A stretch of 64,000 nucleotides of DNA from Planctomycetaceae bacterium (GCA_012719125.1 JAAYAY010000435.1:1-64000); one strand, 5' to 3'. Counted from the stretch's first letter, positions 1 to 9,441 are shown. Made by a program: numbers and translations. The notes: a model not told the origin generated them from the sequence alone.

Positions 1-2
1 CG

Positions 3-311
3 GCCTACATTCGGGAACATCAGGGCTGGATGGATCCCGACTCCGGCATCATCTTTTACAACGGGGCCATGCCGACGACCTGTGAATGGATTCCGACGAC
101 GCAGACCGAATGGCTCCATCATCGCAAACTCGACAACCCGAAGCAGAACCTGCTGATCAATATCGCGGGCCACGAACAGTACTGGTGGCCGTTCTATCGC
201 AATTACAAATCGGATAATTTCGAACGTTGGGATACCGCGCTGCGTCACGTGACGGAACACGGGTACAAACCGATCTGGATCGACGACGGATTCTTCGGCG
301 GTTGCGATTGA
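3..311 (+). CDS. C-terminal end of an unrecognised protein (partial)
   Basis: The reading frame is open from the window edge and ends at a TGA at 309-311, so only the last 102 residues are visible. The fragment is soluble in character, unusually rich in Trp and Tyr, and ends in a Gly-Gly-Cys-Asp tail. There is no membrane helix and no motif I can assign. The convergent GH9 gene starts its stop codon only 4 bases downstream. The real start lies upstream of the window; internal ATG codons such as the one at 30 are unlikely starts because the frame stays open before them. I do not assign a function. Confidence 0.6.
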   Translation, partial: AYIREHQGWMDPDSGIIFYNGAMPTTCEWIPTTQTEWLHHRKLDNPKQNLLINIAGHEQYWWPFYRNYKSDNFERWDTALRHVTEHGYKPIWIDDGFFGGCD

Positions 312-314
312 CGT

Positions 315-2162
315 CTATCGGGACGACGCAGTCGACTCGAAGGCAAACATCAGGATGGCAGCGGCCGTGCCGTCCATCGTGGGTTCGTTGGTGGAATAGT
401 CGCCGACGTCGTCGTGGTAGACGGCTCGGGGGTCCTGGAACGGGGCCAGCGGATCCGGCTCTCGGATCGAGACTCCGCGGAGGTTCTGGAAGATCCGCTC
501 GTAAACCGGGCCGTCCACCAGGCCGCCGCGGACCGGGCGTTTGCTGAGTTGAGTGGTCATCAGGTGGACGTCCTGGGGAGAACGCTGGCCGATTCCCGTC
601 AGCATCGTGTAGCCCCAGGGATTGCGTCCCAGCACCCAGTCGCGCTGTCCGGCGGCGAAGGCGGCGTATTGCTTGTCGCCGGTCATCTGCTCGTAGCAGC
701 GGCATTGGGTTACCAGGGCGACCACCAGGTTGTTCGAGCACCAGATGAAGGGGACACCTATCCGATACGGGTTTCCCCGGCCTGCCCGTACGCAACGCTC
801 GATTCCCTCGCGGTAGTAGCCGGCTAACGTCGCTTGGGTCGACGCGTCCACGAGGTCATAGAGGCGGAAATGGCCGAGGTTCATGAAGGGGTAGTACTGA
901 TAGTGCTTTGTTTCAGCCCGGCCCATCCACGATTCGGCCCCGGCAAGCCGGGCGTAGCGCCGGGCGTCTTCCAGGTAGCTGCGGTCGTTTGTGGCGCGAT
1001 ACAACTCGGCCGCCCCCCACTCCATGTCGTCGGCCCAGGTCGTTTCTTCGTAGCGGTAAGGGGCACCGTGGGAGTTGCCTTGCTGGACTCCTTCCTTGGC
1101 CCGGCCAAGCCGGTAGACCTCGATCCCTGCTTGCAGGCATTGCCGGGCGAGAAGATGCCGCCGGTCGTCGTCCTTCCAGACTTGATAGGCCAGCGCCATG
1201 GCCGCGGCGTAGCGGCCGGCAAGGTTTGCGACGCCCGTTGATTCACTCTGATACGACTTGAGCCCTTGGGGGCGGCCATCGGCATAATAGGCCACCCGAG
1301 CACCGCCCTTGCCCCAACCGTAGTCGACCGGATCATCCTGGGGCAACCGCCACCCGCTGTGGTCGCGATCGTCGGCCACCTGGTGGTAGAGCTGATCGGG
1401 GGCCGGGTGCAGCCGGAGCATCCACTCGATTCCCCATTGGGCCTCGTCGAGCAGATCGGGCGTGCCGTTGGGCTGAGGTTTTCCCAGGGAGTCAACGCGA
1501 TCGGCAAACAGGTTCGTCTCAGACGTCGATGCGTCCGCATCGCCCGGCTGCTGCTGGAGTTGCCAGGCCAAGAGCAACTGGGCCGTGGCGTTGCTCGACG
1601 TGAGCAGGTACTTGAGCAGGTCGCCCGCGTCGTGCCAGCCCCCGCGGGCGTCGACGTGGGTTCCGCTCGGTTCCGGGCCGTAGGCGGTGCGCCCGTCGTG
1701 TTGATGGCATTCCGCATCCAGCCAGGGGTTGTAACCGCATCGTTGCTGGCGCATGAACTCCAGCAGTGTGTCGGGTAAGGGGGCGAAAACGTCGTCAGCG
1801 ACAATGAAAGGGACCGAGCGGCTTTCTCCCACAGCGAGCCGGTACCGGCCGGGCCGTCGCAACGCAGAGAAGTCAATCTCCACGTGCCGTGTGAACCTGG
1901 CCCAAGTCGCGTCCGGCAGAAATTCAGATTCTGCTTCCAAGACGACCTTGTCCGAATCGGCCTCGACTACGCGGAAGGGGCCGTCGAATCCGTCCCTGGC
2001 GAAAGCCACGGCAATCTTGGGTTCACCGACGCGGTAACCCAGTTGACTGGCACGAAGATGCACTTCGCCTTCGTCTGCCCTGGCGGCCATGCTCCAACCG
2101 AACACCCACACGACACAACCTGCGAGCCACCATTTTGCCAAAGGCCTTGTGAATGTCGACAT
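315..2162 (-). CDS. Glycoside hydrolase family 9 endoglucanase-like, secreted
   Basis: A 615-residue exported enzyme predicted to cut beta-1,4-glucans. The chosen ATG at 2162 is followed at once by a signal peptide (Arg/Lys, a hydrophobic stretch through WLAGCVVWVFGWSMA, then ARA/DE). An in-frame ATG 14 codons upstream would place an unhelpful leader in front. Residues about 30-125 resemble the Ig-like N-terminal domain of GH9 enzymes (ASQLGYRVGEPK). The catalytic (alpha/alpha)6 domain follows, with the nucleophile-side motif GGWHDAGD, the LGRNPWGYTMLTGIG block and the C-terminal YSTNEPTMDG carrying the expected general-acid Glu. These are the GH9 signatures. Length fits an Ig-plus-GH9 protein. 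It sits tail to tail with the preceding gene and downstream of a helicase-nuclease pair with no obvious link. Substrate could be another beta-glucan. Confidence 0.9.
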   Translation of the reverse strand: MSTFTRPLAKWWLAGCVVWVFGWSMAARADEGEVHLRASQLGYRVGEPKIAVAFARDGFDGPFRVVEADSDKVVLEAESEFLPDATWARFTRHVEIDFSALRRPGRYRLAVGESRSVPFIVADDVFAPLPDTLLEFMRQQRCGYNPWLDAECHQHDGRTAYGPEPSGTHVDARGGWHDAGDLLKYLLTSSNATAQLLLAWQLQQQPGDADASTSETNLFADRVDSLGKPQPNGTPDLLDEAQWGIEWMLRLHPAPDQLYHQVADDRDHSGWRLPQDDPVDYGWGKGGARVAYYADGRPQGLKSYQSESTGVANLAGRYAAAMALAYQVWKDDDRRHLLARQCLQAGIEVYRLGRAKEGVQQGNSHGAPYRYEETTWADDMEWGAAELYRATNDRSYLEDARRYARLAGAESWMGRAETKHYQYYPFMNLGHFRLYDLVDASTQATLAGYYREGIERCVRAGRGNPYRIGVPFIWCSNNLVVALVTQCRCYEQMTGDKQYAAFAAGQRDWVLGRNPWGYTMLTGIGQRSPQDVHLMTTQLSKRPVRGGLVDGPVYERIFQNLRGVSIREPDPLAPFQDPRAVYHDDVGDYSTNEPTMDGTAAAILMFAFESTASSR

Positions 2163-2229
2163 ATCGATAGTCTCTCGTTGCGGAGTGGAGATGAGTGGGG
2201 CCATGTTCGTCTGCTGGCGGATGCCGCTG

Positions 2230-3429
2230 TTAGGATTCGTTTAGTTTGTCGAGCACAGCCTGCATCGGCACGACGGTCTTGTAAGGGATCGTATGGGGCG
2301 ACTCGGGGAGAACCTGCTGGGCCTCCCGGGCGACTGCCAGCAGGATGCGTTGGTCCTGAAAAAGCTGAAGCGTCGCCAGTTTCGCTTCGAGATACTCGGG
2401 AGTCCAGTAACCGACGATTTCCATGAGTGCCGTGCGGCCGTCGTCGTGGCGGAACAGGAAATCGGGCACGAACACCTTCTGGCGCTGGTGCAGAATACCG
2501 CCTTCGCGAATGAGCCGCCAGCCGTCGCGAGGCTCGTCGCCCCATTTGGCGGCGAAGGCCTCTTCGACCGACGAATCGAAGTCATCGGGGGCGGGCAGAT
2601 GGCTGGTGAGTCCTTCGTCGGCCGAAACCTGCAAGGCGACCGTCCAGCCGCGGCGCCGGGTGCGGAGCACGGCGTGCATCCTCCACCCGCGGCAGGCGAT
2701 CAGGGCGGGCAGAAAACGGGCCATGGCCGCGCCGTAGCGGCGGGTCGTGCGGAGCACCGAGGCGGGACCGTCGAAGCGGAGGGCGTAGCCCTGGTCGCCG
2801 TACCGCTGGATCGTGTGCATGAGCCGAGCCAGCTTGGCATAGCGAAGGATCGTCTTGAAGTCTTCAGTCGCCCAGACCGTCATCGATTCGGCGTCGAACA
2901 GGGCGACCTGGACCTGGGCCACGTTGTAGCGAGCGAGCAGGGCCTGGGCGCTCTCGTACCCCTCGAAGCGCTTCAAGCGGCGGAACTCGAACACGTCGGA
3001 GAACAGGTCGGCGTCGATGTCATCCCAGGAGCGGCCGAACTTCTCGGCAATCTCGGCCTTGACCGCCGACTCCTCGGAACCGAACAGCCGGTCGGCCCGG
3101 CTCAGCAGCGGGTGTTTGCTCGCTGCCATGCGAAACACCTTGCGGCGCAACTCGGCCGCCTTGCCGCCGCGGTCTTCTTCAAACTCGCTCTGGTCGTCGA
3201 GCAGCTTGCAGAAGGCCTCGATCCGGCGAGCGGGGCAGTCGGGCTCGTTCTCGAATACGGCCCAGACGGCGCGATGGAGTTGCCGGCGGTTCTGCCCCAC
3301 GCCGCGGGCGTAGATATCCAGCATCTGCCGGGCATAGCCGAGGTAGTGACCATGCTGTTTCTGGCCGAGGCGGTCCGGAATGACCTTTCCGCCCTGGTAT
3401 TCGGCAATGGCGTGTTCGCGTCGGAGCAT
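2230..3429 (-). CDS. Bax1-like DUF790 nuclease, partner of XPB helicase
   Basis: A 399-residue protein of the DUF790 family, whose archaeal members (Bax1) are structure-specific nucleases that bind the XPB helicase. The C-terminal third holds the nuclease-like core: VPDFLFRHDDGRTALMEIVGYW, where the PDF Asp and the Glu of the MEIVG strand are the likely metal ligands, followed by YLEAKLATL. The N-terminal half is helical and charged, as in the family. The XPB-type helicase gene lies directly upstream on the same strand, which is the arrangement known from archaea and supports the assignment. The ATG at 3427-3429 is 12 bases beyond the left arm of the palindromic element at 3441-3544, so the pair is probably still co-transcribed through it. 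Role in DNA repair is inferred from the archaeal pair. Confidence 0.82.
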   Translation of the reverse strand: MLRREHAIAEYQGGKVIPDRLGQKQHGHYLGYARQMLDIYARGVGQNRRQLHRAVWAVFENEPDCPARRIEAFCKLLDDQSEFEEDRGGKAAELRRKVFRMAASKHPLLSRADRLFGSEESAVKAEIAEKFGRSWDDIDADLFSDVFEFRRLKRFEGYESAQALLARYNVAQVQVALFDAESMTVWATEDFKTILRYAKLARLMHTIQRYGDQGYALRFDGPASVLRTTRRYGAAMARFLPALIACRGWRMHAVLRTRRRGWTVALQVSADEGLTSHLPAPDDFDSSVEEAFAAKWGDEPRDGWRLIREGGILHQRQKVFVPDFLFRHDDGRTALMEIVGYWTPEYLEAKLATLQLFQDQRILLAVAREAQQVLPESPHTIPYKTVVPMQAVLDKLNES

Positions 3430-3440
3430 CGAATCAAGCC

Positions 3441-3544
3441 GTTGGAGTCCAGGCTTCAGCCTGCAGTTTTCACAAGAAGTCGCCGTTCAAAGCAGAAAGT
3501 GCTTCTGATTGCCAAGAATAGCAGGCTGAAGCCTGGACTCCAAC
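3441..3544. repeat. 104-bp palindromic element with perfect 24-bp inverted arms
   Basis: Positions 3441-3464 and 3521-3544 are perfect reverse complements (24 of 24 bases), separated by 56 bases. The arm contains the core TCCAGGCTTCAGCCTG. The element fills almost the whole gap between the helicase and the nuclease gene, and its last base is the first base (on the + strand) of the helicase stop codon. The form is that of a short non-autonomous, REP- or MITE-like repeat. It could also form a hairpin in the mRNA between the two genes. Confidence 0.85.
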
Positions 3545-4932
3545 TAGAGCCGTCGGTGGCGGACCTTGCTGTAGGCGTCGCTGTCGCGGCGGCGGACGGA
3601 TCGTTTCTCCTCTTTGGTGCCGCCGGAAACGACTTCGTACAACACGGCCCGGGCGTTGCCCGACTTGCGCAGGACCCGCCCCAGCCGCTGTTTTGCTTGC
3701 CGGGCCGAGCCGCTGCCGCCGAGCACGACGGCCACCTTCACCTCGGGCAGATCGACTCCCTCGTCCAGCACCCGATTGGCCACGAGGGCAGGGTAAGTGC
3801 CGTCTTCCAGCCCGCGGAGCACGTCGAGCCGCTCCTTCTTGTCACTGTGGCTGAGCAGGCAGGGGATGAGGAAGCGGCGGGAGATATCGCGGGCCATCTG
3901 GTTGGAACCCACAAATACCAGGCACGGCTCCCCGGCATGGAGCGAGAACAGGTCCTCGAGGACGCGGAACTTCTCTTCGGCACGTTCCTCGATCGACTTC
4001 TTGGCATGGTAGGCACGCATGGCCTGGCGAGCCTCGGGAGTCTTGCCCGTCTCGGCGCACAGTTCCTCCCAACCGTAATCCGGGTCGGTCTTGCGGCGCT
4101 GGGCGACGTAGTACTTCACAACCCGGGAAAGCTCCTCGTAGCGAACTTGTTCCTGGGGCGACAGTTGGATCGGAATCCGCACCACTTCGTAGTCGGCCAG
4201 CGACCGGCCCTTGGCTTCCGAAATCGGCATCTCGTAGACCGTGGGACCGATGAGCGGCGTCAGGTCGTCCTGCCGGCCGTCGCTCCGTTCCATGGTCGCC
4301 GTCAGCCCGAGCCGGCAGGGAGCGGCCGACATCACCGCGGCGTCGCGGCGGACCGGCCCCGGCAGGTGATGGCATTCGTCGAACACGACCAGCGCGAAGC
4401 GGTTGCCGAATTTCTCCATGTGGATACAGGCCGAGTCGTAGGTTGTCACGGAGACCGGCCGGACCCGGAAGACGTTGTCGCCGATCACCCCGGCGTCGTA
4501 GCCGAGCCGTTCGAGAATTCGCCGGTGCCATTGATACATGAGGTCGCGGACCGGCGCCACGACGAGGGTCGGCAGAGAGACGAGGGCAACGGCTGCCAGG
4601 GCTACTTCCGTCTTGCCGGTTCCCGTCGGCATGACGATGCATCCCCGGCGATCCAGGCACCAGGCCTCGACGGCCGCTTGCTGCTCGGGGCGCAGCGGGG
4701 GCAGATTGGGCTTTGGCCAGCGTACGGTGGACCAACGCGGCACCTTGTCTTCCCACAAGGCGTTGACCTCCCGGAGCCTCTCGACGACCGTCCGGTAATG
4801 AATGGCATCCGCCCGCCACAGCCCTGCCCGGGCATCCCAGACGAACGGGCCGGCAGGGAAGATCCGTTCAACGCGATCTCGCGGCATGCCCGTCAGAACG
4901 AGGGTGCCGTGCTGGAATTCGAGGATGGTCAT
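3544..4932 (-). CDS. XPB/Ssl2-type superfamily 2 DNA helicase
   Basis: A 462-residue DNA helicase related to archaeal XPB. From the ATG at 4932 the N-terminal 75 residues (ILEFQHGTLVLTGM...) match the small domain preceding the helicase core in archaeal XPB. Motif I is MPTGTGKTEVA (about residues 101-111), motif II is FDECHHLPG (about 184-192), motif III with the following R-x-DG is GLTATMERSDGR, and motif VI is QRLGRVLRKSG. A helical insert around YGWEELCAETGK sits where XPB has its thumb. An upstream in-frame ATG at 4989 would add 19 residues with no family support. The Bax1-type nuclease is immediately downstream, so the two probably act as a helicase-nuclease complex in DNA repair. The C-terminus (KVRHRRL) ends exactly at the palindromic element, so the last residues may have been altered by its insertion. 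Confidence 0.88.
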   Translation of the reverse strand: MTILEFQHGTLVLTGMPRDRVERIFPAGPFVWDARAGLWRADAIHYRTVVERLREVNALWEDKVPRWSTVRWPKPNLPPLRPEQQAAVEAWCLDRRGCIVMPTGTGKTEVALAAVALVSLPTLVVAPVRDLMYQWHRRILERLGYDAGVIGDNVFRVRPVSVTTYDSACIHMEKFGNRFALVVFDECHHLPGPVRRDAAVMSAAPCRLGLTATMERSDGRQDDLTPLIGPTVYEMPISEAKGRSLADYEVVRIPIQLSPQEQVRYEELSRVVKYYVAQRRKTDPDYGWEELCAETGKTPEARQAMRAYHAKKSIEERAEEKFRVLEDLFSLHAGEPCLVFVGSNQMARDISRRFLIPCLLSHSDKKERLDVLRGLEDGTYPALVANRVLDEGVDLPEVKVAVVLGGSGSARQAKQRLGRVLRKSGNARAVLYEVVSGGTKEEKRSVRRRDSDAYSKVRHRRL

Positions 4933-5002
4933 ACTCAAACGCAGGGCTCGCCACAACGCGCCCTGCAACCATGCGTGGGATTTGTGCAACTCCGCGTGAC
5001 GC

Positions 5003-6385
5003 CTACTTGGCCCGAAACGCCGCCGGAAGTATTTCCTTCACCGCCCCCACGATCCGTTCCATCATAGGTGGATCGAGTTTCTCGGGCTGGCCGAGGGTAA
5101 GCTTGGAGCTGAGGCTGTTTCGGGCTTCGTAACCGCCCTCTTCAATGATTCGCGGCGAGGCGACGTAGGACGAGACGTCGTTCGTATAGGCCGTGACCCA
5201 GAGCCGGGCGGGATCGAATTCCTGTTTCAAACGAATCACGTAGTCGACCACCATTTCGTGGGTCAGGAACACCATGGCCAGATCGTCGCCAAAGGTCCAC
5301 GTGTTGATCTGGAAAGTCGGCGGCTCGGGTAGCTTAGAGCCGGCGTCCAGCTTTTCCAGCAGGCCCTGAATGGCCCACGACTGTTTGGCCGCCTTCCGTG
5401 CCACTTCCATGTCGACGTCCTTCTGCCAGGGGACGACAAGCGTCTGCTGTTTCGCCGCGATGGAAGCTGGGATCGGCGTCCACGCTCCCGCGAGTAGCCG
5501 CTTCACCTCGTCGGCCAGTTCGCGGCCGTGCTGATCGCACAGTTCCACGGTTCCGTGCGGGCAGGGGTCGGAGTCGGCGCCGCAACCGATCGTGATCAGC
5601 GCGGTCGTGCCGGGCTGATCGGCCTCAATGAACTTCTGGGCCGAGCCCGCCCAGTCGCCGTGGATTTGTTTGAAGTTCCCCCGCAACGTCGTGTTGTGAC
5701 AGGCGTAGTTGGATACCAGTGCCAGAACCTTGCCGTCGGAACCGGTCACTTTCATAACCACCAGTTCGTGATCGGCGGGGGCGTCGGGCACGGCGCCGAA
5801 ACCGGTCCACTTGCCGTCGGTGAGCACGCGGCGATTGGCGGCAAAGGGCACAGAACCCCGGGCGATCGCCAGCGAGGCCGGCTGCCGATTCTTCAGGGCC
5901 TGCTCGACCACTTGAACCAGTCGATCCGTGAGTTGCCCGGCATAGCGCTCCATATGCTGAAGCTCTTCTCCTTCGAACGAGTCCATTCCCTTCAGGTTCG
6001 GCCCGGAGTGGCAGTGGGCGTTGCAGAGCACAAATCGCTCCGGGGCGATCGGCGTCTTCTGGTTGACTCGCTCATAGACTTTGTCGCGCAGCTCCCGGGG
6101 GACGGATCCGTTGTCGACCGCGAGAAGCACGGCGGGACCTGGGGCTTCATCGCCGCCGATCGCCAGGGCCTTGGCTGAAAGCGGACCCGCAACCCCTTCC
6201 GACTCAGTCTTGCGCGATGCATACCCGTACATGCGGACAGGCGTGTCGGGCGTGATGTCGACCTTGGCGACGCCGATCGGGGCCGATTCAGGCGGGGCGG
6301 CCGGGGCCAGGCCCCCGACCAATACCGTGGCGACGACAAGCGTGCAGAAAACGACTCGATGCAGATTCCGGCGTGCGATCATCAT
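5003..6385 (-). CDS. Neutral/alkaline ceramidase-like protein, secreted
   Basis: A 460-residue exported protein of the neutral/alkaline non-lysosomal ceramidase N-terminal domain family. The start at 6385 (MM) precedes a clear signal peptide (RRN, a hydrophobic stretch, then APAAP). The mature N-terminus IGVAKVDITPDTPVRMYGYASR is the typical opening of the family. NAHCHSGPN and NYACHNTTLR carry the conserved His residues expected to bind zinc, and GCGADSDP follows at the usual place. The long C-terminal immunoglobulin-like domain of true ceramidases is not evident, and planctomycete members of this family often act on unknown amides. Substrate is therefore open. It is transcribed toward the XPB gene with 70 bases between them. 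Confidence 0.82.
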   Translation of the reverse strand: MMIARRNLHRVVFCTLVVATVLVGGLAPAAPPESAPIGVAKVDITPDTPVRMYGYASRKTESEGVAGPLSAKALAIGGDEAPGPAVLLAVDNGSVPRELRDKVYERVNQKTPIAPERFVLCNAHCHSGPNLKGMDSFEGEELQHMERYAGQLTDRLVQVVEQALKNRQPASLAIARGSVPFAANRRVLTDGKWTGFGAVPDAPADHELVVMKVTGSDGKVLALVSNYACHNTTLRGNFKQIHGDWAGSAQKFIEADQPGTTALITIGCGADSDPCPHGTVELCDQHGRELADEVKRLLAGAWTPIPASIAAKQQTLVVPWQKDVDMEVARKAAKQSWAIQGLLEKLDAGSKLPEPPTFQINTWTFGDDLAMVFLTHEMVVDYVIRLKQEFDPARLWVTAYTNDVSSYVASPRIIEEGGYEARNSLSSKLTLGQPEKLDPPMMERIVGAVKEILPAAFRAK

Positions 6386-6602
6386 TCCGAGGCTCCCCAA
6401 AAAGCGGTCCGTTCGTTGGTCTTCCCAAAGGCAACGCTGGAGCCATTTTAGTATGTTCGCGGAGAAAAGAAACTCTCTCCCCGCCGTCCCACCCGCACGG
6501 GGAAAGATTGATATCCCGGTCCGGAAGCATCACAATGGACAGGTTCGCCGAGGTCCGGCAGACGCATCGAAGATACAGCCTTCCCCATATGAGGTAACGC
6601 CC

Positions 6603-7490
6603 ATGCAACGCAGAACTTTCTTGAAGACGGCGGGAGCAACCGGTTTGGCCACGATTCTGGCGAGGCCCTTGTGGGCGATGTCGCCCAAGTTCGCTCGCTA
6701 CAAGGACACGATGGGGCTGCAACTCTACACCTTGCGGAATCAGATCAAAGACGACCTGCCCGGTACGATCCGAGCCGTGGCGGAGGCCGGATACTACCAG
6801 GTCGAATTGACGAAGACCGTGGGTGCCGAACCTGACGTGAAGGCGGCCCAGGATGCCGGCCTGAAGGTCACCTCGGCCATGATTGACTCGCGGGTTCTGG
6901 TGACGCCCGACGCCGAGGGGGTCCCGACGTTCGATGCGATCCTGGAGACCGCGGGCAGATTTGAACTGCGCTATCTGGTCATCCCCTATATCGGCAAAGG
7001 AAACCGAGAAACGGTCGATCAGTTCAAGGCAAACGCGGAGCGGGCGAACCGAATGGGCGAGAAGTGCAAAGCGGCCGGCATCCAGCTCTGCTATCACAAC
7101 CATGCCTTTGAGTTCGGACCGCTGCCCGGCGGCAAGACCGGCTGGGACGTCTTCCTCGAAGAGTTCGAGCCGGGACTCGTGAAGCTCGAACTCGACGTGT
7201 TCTGGGCGGCCATCGGCGGCAAGGACCCGGCAGAGACGATTCGCACGCTCAAGGGCCGGATTGCGCAGCTCCATCTCAAGGACCTCAAGGCGGGCGTCGA
7301 CACGACCTGGGATGAAAGCAAGGTCCCCCGCGACGCGTTCCAGGAAGTGGGCGACGGCGTCGTCGACTGGAACGCGGTGCTCCAAGCCGCGGAAGAAACG
7401 GGCGTTGCCCAATGCCACGTCGAGCAGGATCAGTCCCCGGATCCCGTCGCCAGCATCGGGCAGAGCATGCGGTATTTGAAGAAGCTGTGA
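6603..7490 (+). CDS. Tat-exported sugar phosphate isomerase/epimerase (TIM barrel)
   Basis: A 295-residue member of the xylose-isomerase-like TIM-barrel family (sugar phosphate isomerase/epimerase, AP endonuclease 2 fold). The start ATG at 6603 is followed by a twin-arginine signal (RRTFLKTAGATGLA), which decides the start over ATG codons further upstream. The barrel opens with GLQLYTLRNQIKDD and shows CYHNHAFEF with its metal-binding His, KLELDVFWAAIGGKDP, QLHLKDLKAG and HVEQDQSPDP near the end. These are the usual metal-site positions of the family. Such exported proteins are abundant in Planctomycetes and most have unknown sugar substrates. It stands alone on the plus strand, divergent from the ceramidase-like gene. 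Confidence 0.85.
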   Translation: MQRRTFLKTAGATGLATILARPLWAMSPKFARYKDTMGLQLYTLRNQIKDDLPGTIRAVAEAGYYQVELTKTVGAEPDVKAAQDAGLKVTSAMIDSRVLVTPDAEGVPTFDAILETAGRFELRYLVIPYIGKGNRETVDQFKANAERANRMGEKCKAAGIQLCYHNHAFEFGPLPGGKTGWDVFLEEFEPGLVKLELDVFWAAIGGKDPAETIRTLKGRIAQLHLKDLKAGVDTTWDESKVPRDAFQEVGDGVVDWNAVLQAAEETGVAQCHVEQDQSPDPVASIGQSMRYLKKL

Positions 7491-7573
7491 GGCAATACTC
7501 ACAGAGCACCGGCTAAATGGCCTTGCACGATTCCAAGAGATGGCCGCCATTGGGCTCGCCCCAATGGAAGCCA

Positions 7574-7689
7574 CGTTTGACAACTAAATCGAGGACTCTT
7601 GTCCCGTCTTTCTCGTACCACGCCCGCCGCAACTCGGCGGGCGTGGTACGAGAAACTCACTGAGGGGATCGAGCCCTAGTTGTCAAACG
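7574..7689. repeat. 116-bp MITE-like element: 13-bp terminal inverted repeats around a 21-bp hairpin
   Basis: This lies in the 361-bp gap between the TIM-barrel gene and the sulfatase. The ends 7574-7586 and 7677-7689 are perfect 13-bp reverse complements (core TTTGACAACTA). Inside, 7609-7629 and 7635-7655 form a perfect 21-bp stem with a 5-base loop. The stem could also act as a transcription barrier between the two convergent genes. No coding sequence is visible in the gap. Confidence 0.8.
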
Positions 7690-7800
7690 TTGTCTCCACC
7701 GACACAAGGTCGGTGGCGGAATCCGATTTCTTCTGGGAATCGTGAAAGGTCATTTAGAGAGCGTTGCGTGATTCCCGGAGGAATTCGCAGGTCCTTCTCT

Positions 7801-7830
7801 CCGTCATTCCCACGAAGGCGGGAATCCAGA
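7801..7830. repeat. Short hairpin repeat of the ATTCCC...GGGAAT type
   Basis: The stretch around CATTCCCACGAAGGCGGGAA forms a short ATTCCC/GGGAAT hairpin. Closely similar copies occur at 51975-52075, so this is a dispersed family within the window. It lies just past the sulfatase stop codon and may serve as a transcript end. Confidence 0.6.
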
Positions 7831-7851
7831 CATTCGGCAGGAGCGACCCAC

Positions 7852-9432
7852 CTATTCCTCGACCGGTTCCTCTTCGAAATCAGTCGGTTCGACCCAGCCG
7901 GCCTTGATCTTCTCGCCTTTCATGAACCGTTCGTAGAAGCCGGCCGTCGACGGGTCGGCGTACTCGTATTCGTCGAAGATATGCCCGCGGCCGAACATCC
8001 GCGGATCTTGCTGCTCGCGGAGTTCGGCCACCATTTGCTTGTTCAAGGTTTCTTTGAGGTCCCTGAAGGCGGGATCGCCGGCCAGATTGTTCATGCACTC
8101 CGGGTCGTTAACGACGTTGAACATCTGTTCGCCGGGACGTTTGCCGAACGACCAGGTCCAGAACCTCAAATCGGTTCCGTTCCGCCGCATGTCGAGGATC
8201 TGCGTCTTCGTGGGGCTGCCGTCGCAGTTCAGATAGCCCGTCTCGGGATTGCCCGCAGGCCATCGGGACGGCTCGAAGTTGCGGAGGTACAGGTAGTCGC
8301 CCTTGACGATCCCGCGGATCGGGTAGCCCGCGTCGTGGGGTCGCCCGACGTCGTGTCGTTCCTTGCCGATGAGGACGTGGTCGCGATCGGCGCAGACGAC
8401 GCCGTCGCTCTCGGAGTGGAAGATCTCGGTCAGGCTTCGCCCCTGGATCGGCTGCATACCGGCCTTCACCCCGTCGACTCCGGCCAGTTCCAGAAAGGTG
8501 GGAGCGAAATCGATGAAGTTGACGAAATCGCGGACCGTGCGGCCCGGATTCTTGATTCCGTTCTTCCACATGACGGCCAGCGGCAGGTGATTCGAATACT
8601 CGTATTCCTGGCCCTTGATTCGCGGGAAGGGCATGCCGTTGTCGGCCGTAACGATAACCAGCGTGTTGTCCAACTCGCCGGCTTTCTCCAGTGTGTCGAG
8701 CATCTTCTGCAAGTGCTGATCGAAATGCTCGATCTCGAAGGCGTAGTCGAGCAGGTCGGTGCGAACCGTTTCGTTATCGGGCCAGAACTTGAAGACACGG
8801 TCGATTTGTTCGAGCTTCTTGCCGCCGTATCTCACGCCCGCTCTGTACTCGTAGGCCCGATGCGGTTCATGGCCGCCGTACCAGAAGCAGAACGGCTTGC
8901 CTTCGGGCCGAGCCTTCAGAAACAACTCGAAATTGGTGGCATAGTCACGAGGAGAGATCCCTTTGGCCGGCGGTTTGGTCGTCTTCTCCTGATAGGGCGG
9001 GCCGGCCAGTTCCCGGGGCTTGCCGTCGCCATCCACCGCCTTGCCGGGAGCCCATCCTTTGCCCGTGTATCCGACGTGATAGTCATGCTCCGCGAGCGTT
9101 TCAGCATAGGTCTTGAACTTGACCGGAAAATGCGGAATGTGGTTGGCGGCCTCTTCGAGCTGCCACGAGTTCCTCCCGGTTAGAATGCACGAACGGGAGG
9201 GGGCACATTTGGCGTTCGGGGTATAGCAGCGAGTGAACAGGATCCCCTCGTTCGCGACGCGATCAAAACCCGGCGTCTCCACCCAGGTGCAGCCGTAGGC
9301 GCCCATGTGGGGAAACGAGGCGTCGTCGGCAATACAGAACAGGATGTTCGGCCTTGTCGCCTCCCCGCACCAGGCCGAAGCGCTGCAAAGGCACACCGTA
9401 ACCAACAGGCCGCCGATTTGTGGTTTCAACAT
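7852..9432 (-). CDS. Sulfatase (formylglycine-dependent), secreted
   Basis: A 526-residue type I sulfatase predicted to cleave sulfate esters or N-sulfates from glycans outside the cytoplasm. The N-terminus is a signal peptide ([17 protein letters not shown]). The mature part begins [16 protein letters not shown], giving the two metal-binding Asp residues. The CAPSR sequence at about residue 87 is the C-x-P-S-R site converted to formylglycine. [18 protein letters not shown] carries the Asp-Asn pair of the metal site. The overall order resembles heparan N-sulfatase-type members, but the substrate cannot be read from sequence. An anaerobic or FGE-type maturase would be encoded elsewhere. The P-II gene begins 10 bases beyond its start codon on the same strand, which is probably coincidental. 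Confidence 0.92.
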   Translation of the reverse strand: MLKPQIGGLLVTVCLCSASAWCGEATRPNILFCIADDASFPHMGAYGCTWVETPGFDRVANEGILFTRCYTPNAKCAPSRSCILTGRNSWQLEEAANHIPHFPVKFKTYAETLAEHDYHVGYTGKGWAPGKAVDGDGKPRELAGPPYQEKTTKPPAKGISPRDYATNFELFLKARPEGKPFCFWYGGHEPHRAYEYRAGVRYGGKKLEQIDRVFKFWPDNETVRTDLLDYAFEIEHFDQHLQKMLDTLEKAGELDNTLVIVTADNGMPFPRIKGQEYEYSNHLPLAVMWKNGIKNPGRTVRDFVNFIDFAPTFLELAGVDGVKAGMQPIQGRSLTEIFHSESDGVVCADRDHVLIGKERHDVGRPHDAGYPIRGIVKGDYLYLRNFEPSRWPAGNPETGYLNCDGSPTKTQILDMRRNGTDLRFWTWSFGKRPGEQMFNVVNDPECMNNLAGDPAFRDLKETLNKQMVAELREQQDPRMFGRGHIFDEYEYADPSTAGFYERFMKGEKIKAGWVEPTDFEEEPVEE

Positions 9433-9441
9433 CGTTTTCTC

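Noticed and set aside
2293-5067. A 924-residue open frame on the plus strand across the Bax1 and XPB genes
   Set aside because: It is antisense to two genes with clear motifs and has no recognisable domain; long antisense frames are expected in GC-rich codons.
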